The notes beneath the pieces are model-generated. The model was not told where the DNA came from. It worked only from the letters and a program-made list of their open reading frames with translations, and searched no databases. Of a DNA stretch of 61,944 bases, positions 60,960 through 61,944 are shown in pieces. The position numbers and the translations under genes were made by a program. The DNA is from a virus: positions 1 to 61,944 of the IMG/VR virus record IMGVR_UViG_3300032087_000824; one strand, 5' to 3'. How positions within the stretch are numbered: position 1 is the stretch's first letter; each line of letters opens with the position of its first letter.

Positions 60960-61944
60960 TATTGACCTCCTAACATTTGTGCTAAATTAGGAGGACCTTG
61001 CTGTTGTTGCATTTGTGCTTGTTGTAATAATGCTTGTTCTTCAGGACTTGGCTGTTCTCCTTGTGCTGTAAAATACTTTTCTAATATCTCACCTTTATTT
61101 TTTGGATTATTGTAAATTTCTACAATAGCCATCAAAGCACTATTGTCACCTTGTTGTGAACGTTGAATAAGCATTTGGTCCATAATATTCTCTGATTTTT
61201 CTTTAGTAATTCTTTCATTAATTACAGATATATTTTCTAAGCCGTCCATTTCTTGTTGCATAGTTTCTCTATCAATAATTCCAGCTTGTAATAACTGTAA
61301 CCCAGTAATAATTTTGTTAGGTGCATCAAAAGAAGCCATAGCTCCATATTTACGTCTTGTTATATAGTTATGGTCAATATCATTTTTAGGTGTATAAAAT
61401 TCTGCAAAGGCAGCACCTTTGTAAGTTCCTGACAATGGTTTTCTTTTTTTACCAAGTAAATGTTCATCTAGTTCTAATCTTTTTGCATCTACTTCTTGTA
61501 AAGCTTTAGATAATATTGTGTGATACTCAGTAACCATTTGACCAACACCAGCAGTAAGTTCTTCTAAACCTCTACCAGTTACAAATGAATTAGGTGAGAT
61601 AGCATCATCTTGTACAGGATATCCTGCTACAACTCTAAGTTGTCTTTCTAATCTACCTACACTTTCAAACAATTGATAAGGTAAATTAGTTGCAGGTCTT
61701 ATAACTTGTGAACCAGGTGATAAATAGTTAATAGCATTTCTGCCTTTTCTATATTGACCACTTTCAATTTCACCTACAATATTTGTTTCAGTAAATACTG
61801 CATCTTCCATAGCAATAGCAGATAATATATTTATCTTTGCCATTTGTGCCATTAATCCAATAACTTGGTCAAACTGTCCTTGTAATTGGTCAAAGCTATA
61901 TCTTTTAGCTATAACAAAAGAAGGACCTGACTTTAATGGATTAG
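60959..61944 (-). CDS. Portal protein, C-terminal part (module B), cut by window edge
   Basis: The frame stays open to the right edge, so the gene is truncated by the window (homology to module A portal extends upstream of the first ATG seen, at 61852). Roughly three quarters identical to A by eye in the shared part. See the module A portal for the basis of the call. TerL B is expected just outside the window. Confidence 0.8.
   Translation of the reverse strand, partial: NPLKSGPSFVIAKRYSFDQLQGQFDQVIGLMAQMAKINILSAIAMEDAVFTETNIVGEIESGQYRKGRNAINYLSPGSQVIRPATNLPYQLFESVGRLERQLRVVAGYPVQDDAISPNSFVTGRGLEELTAGVGQMVTEYHTILSKALQEVDAKRLELDEHLLGKKRKPLSGTYKGAAFAEFYTPKNDIDHNYITRRKYGAMASFDAPNKIITGLQLLQAGIIDRETMQQEMDGLENISVINERITKEKSENIMDQMLIQRSQQGDNSALMAIVEIYNNPKNKGEILEKYFTAQGEQPSPEEQALLQQAQMQQQQGPPNLAQMLGGQ

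Noticed and set aside
1-61944. Exact duplication or assembly repeat
   Set aside because: The modules differ at very many residues, in gene content and in domain content, so it is not a copied contig segment; chimerism of two different phages stays possible.

Overview
The window is all phage: densely packed genes, no host housekeeping genes, low GC (roughly one third, estimated by eye), and proteins typical of a tailed dsDNA phage, probably a short-tailed (podovirus-like) one. Lysine-rich proteins resembling DUF6321 and DUF5824, which are common in marine cyanophages and pelagiphages, suggest an aquatic host. An Amidase_2 lysin, an r1t-like holin and two promoters placed for leaderless transcripts would also fit a low-GC actinobacterial host. 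The host cannot be fixed from sequence alone.

Layout. (1) 1-21.1 kb, minus strand: late module A, read right to left: small basic proteins, TerL, portal, two small proteins, a 2698-aa giant protein, internal virion proteins with a GH24 muramidase, scaffold, major capsid protein (MCP), adaptor, and the start of a tail protein cut by the left edge. (2) 21.1-32.6 kb, plus strand: an early/middle region with a PD-(D/E)XK nuclease on the opposite strand, long structured non-coding stretches, a cassette of small zinc-binding or unknown proteins, an AAA+ ATPase/VWA pair, a metallophosphoesterase and a possible recombination protein. (3) 32.7-61.9 kb, minus strand: lysis genes, tail-fibre genes, then late module B, which has the same gene order as module A and runs off the right edge inside the portal gene.

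A and B are diverged homologues (portal proteins look roughly three quarters identical by eye), not copies of one sequence. Either two related ~40-45 kb phage genomes lie head to tail (tandem, hybrid or chimeric assembly), or one genome carries two virion modules. Each module has its own cargo: A has a muramidase and a longer giant protein with SLOG-like and DUF7831-like segments; B has a transglycosylase, a 1673-aa polyvalent protein with GNAT-like and ADP-ribosyltransferase-like segments, and a small beta-rich protein next to the MCP.

The two modules act as a built-in comparative alignment. Just upstream of scaffold-MCP each carries the same RNA fold, two hairpins and a pseudoknot, with compensatory base changes and a conserved loop. 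Just downstream of MCP each carries a hairpin with an identical 8-nt loop on a different stem. The early region adds a ~560-nt array of strong hairpins, a G-quadruplex motif beside AT-rich repeats (possible origin), a GCAA-capped GC hairpin and a three-way-junction terminator. No polymerase, primase, replicative helicase, integrase, tRNA or CRISPR array was recognised.
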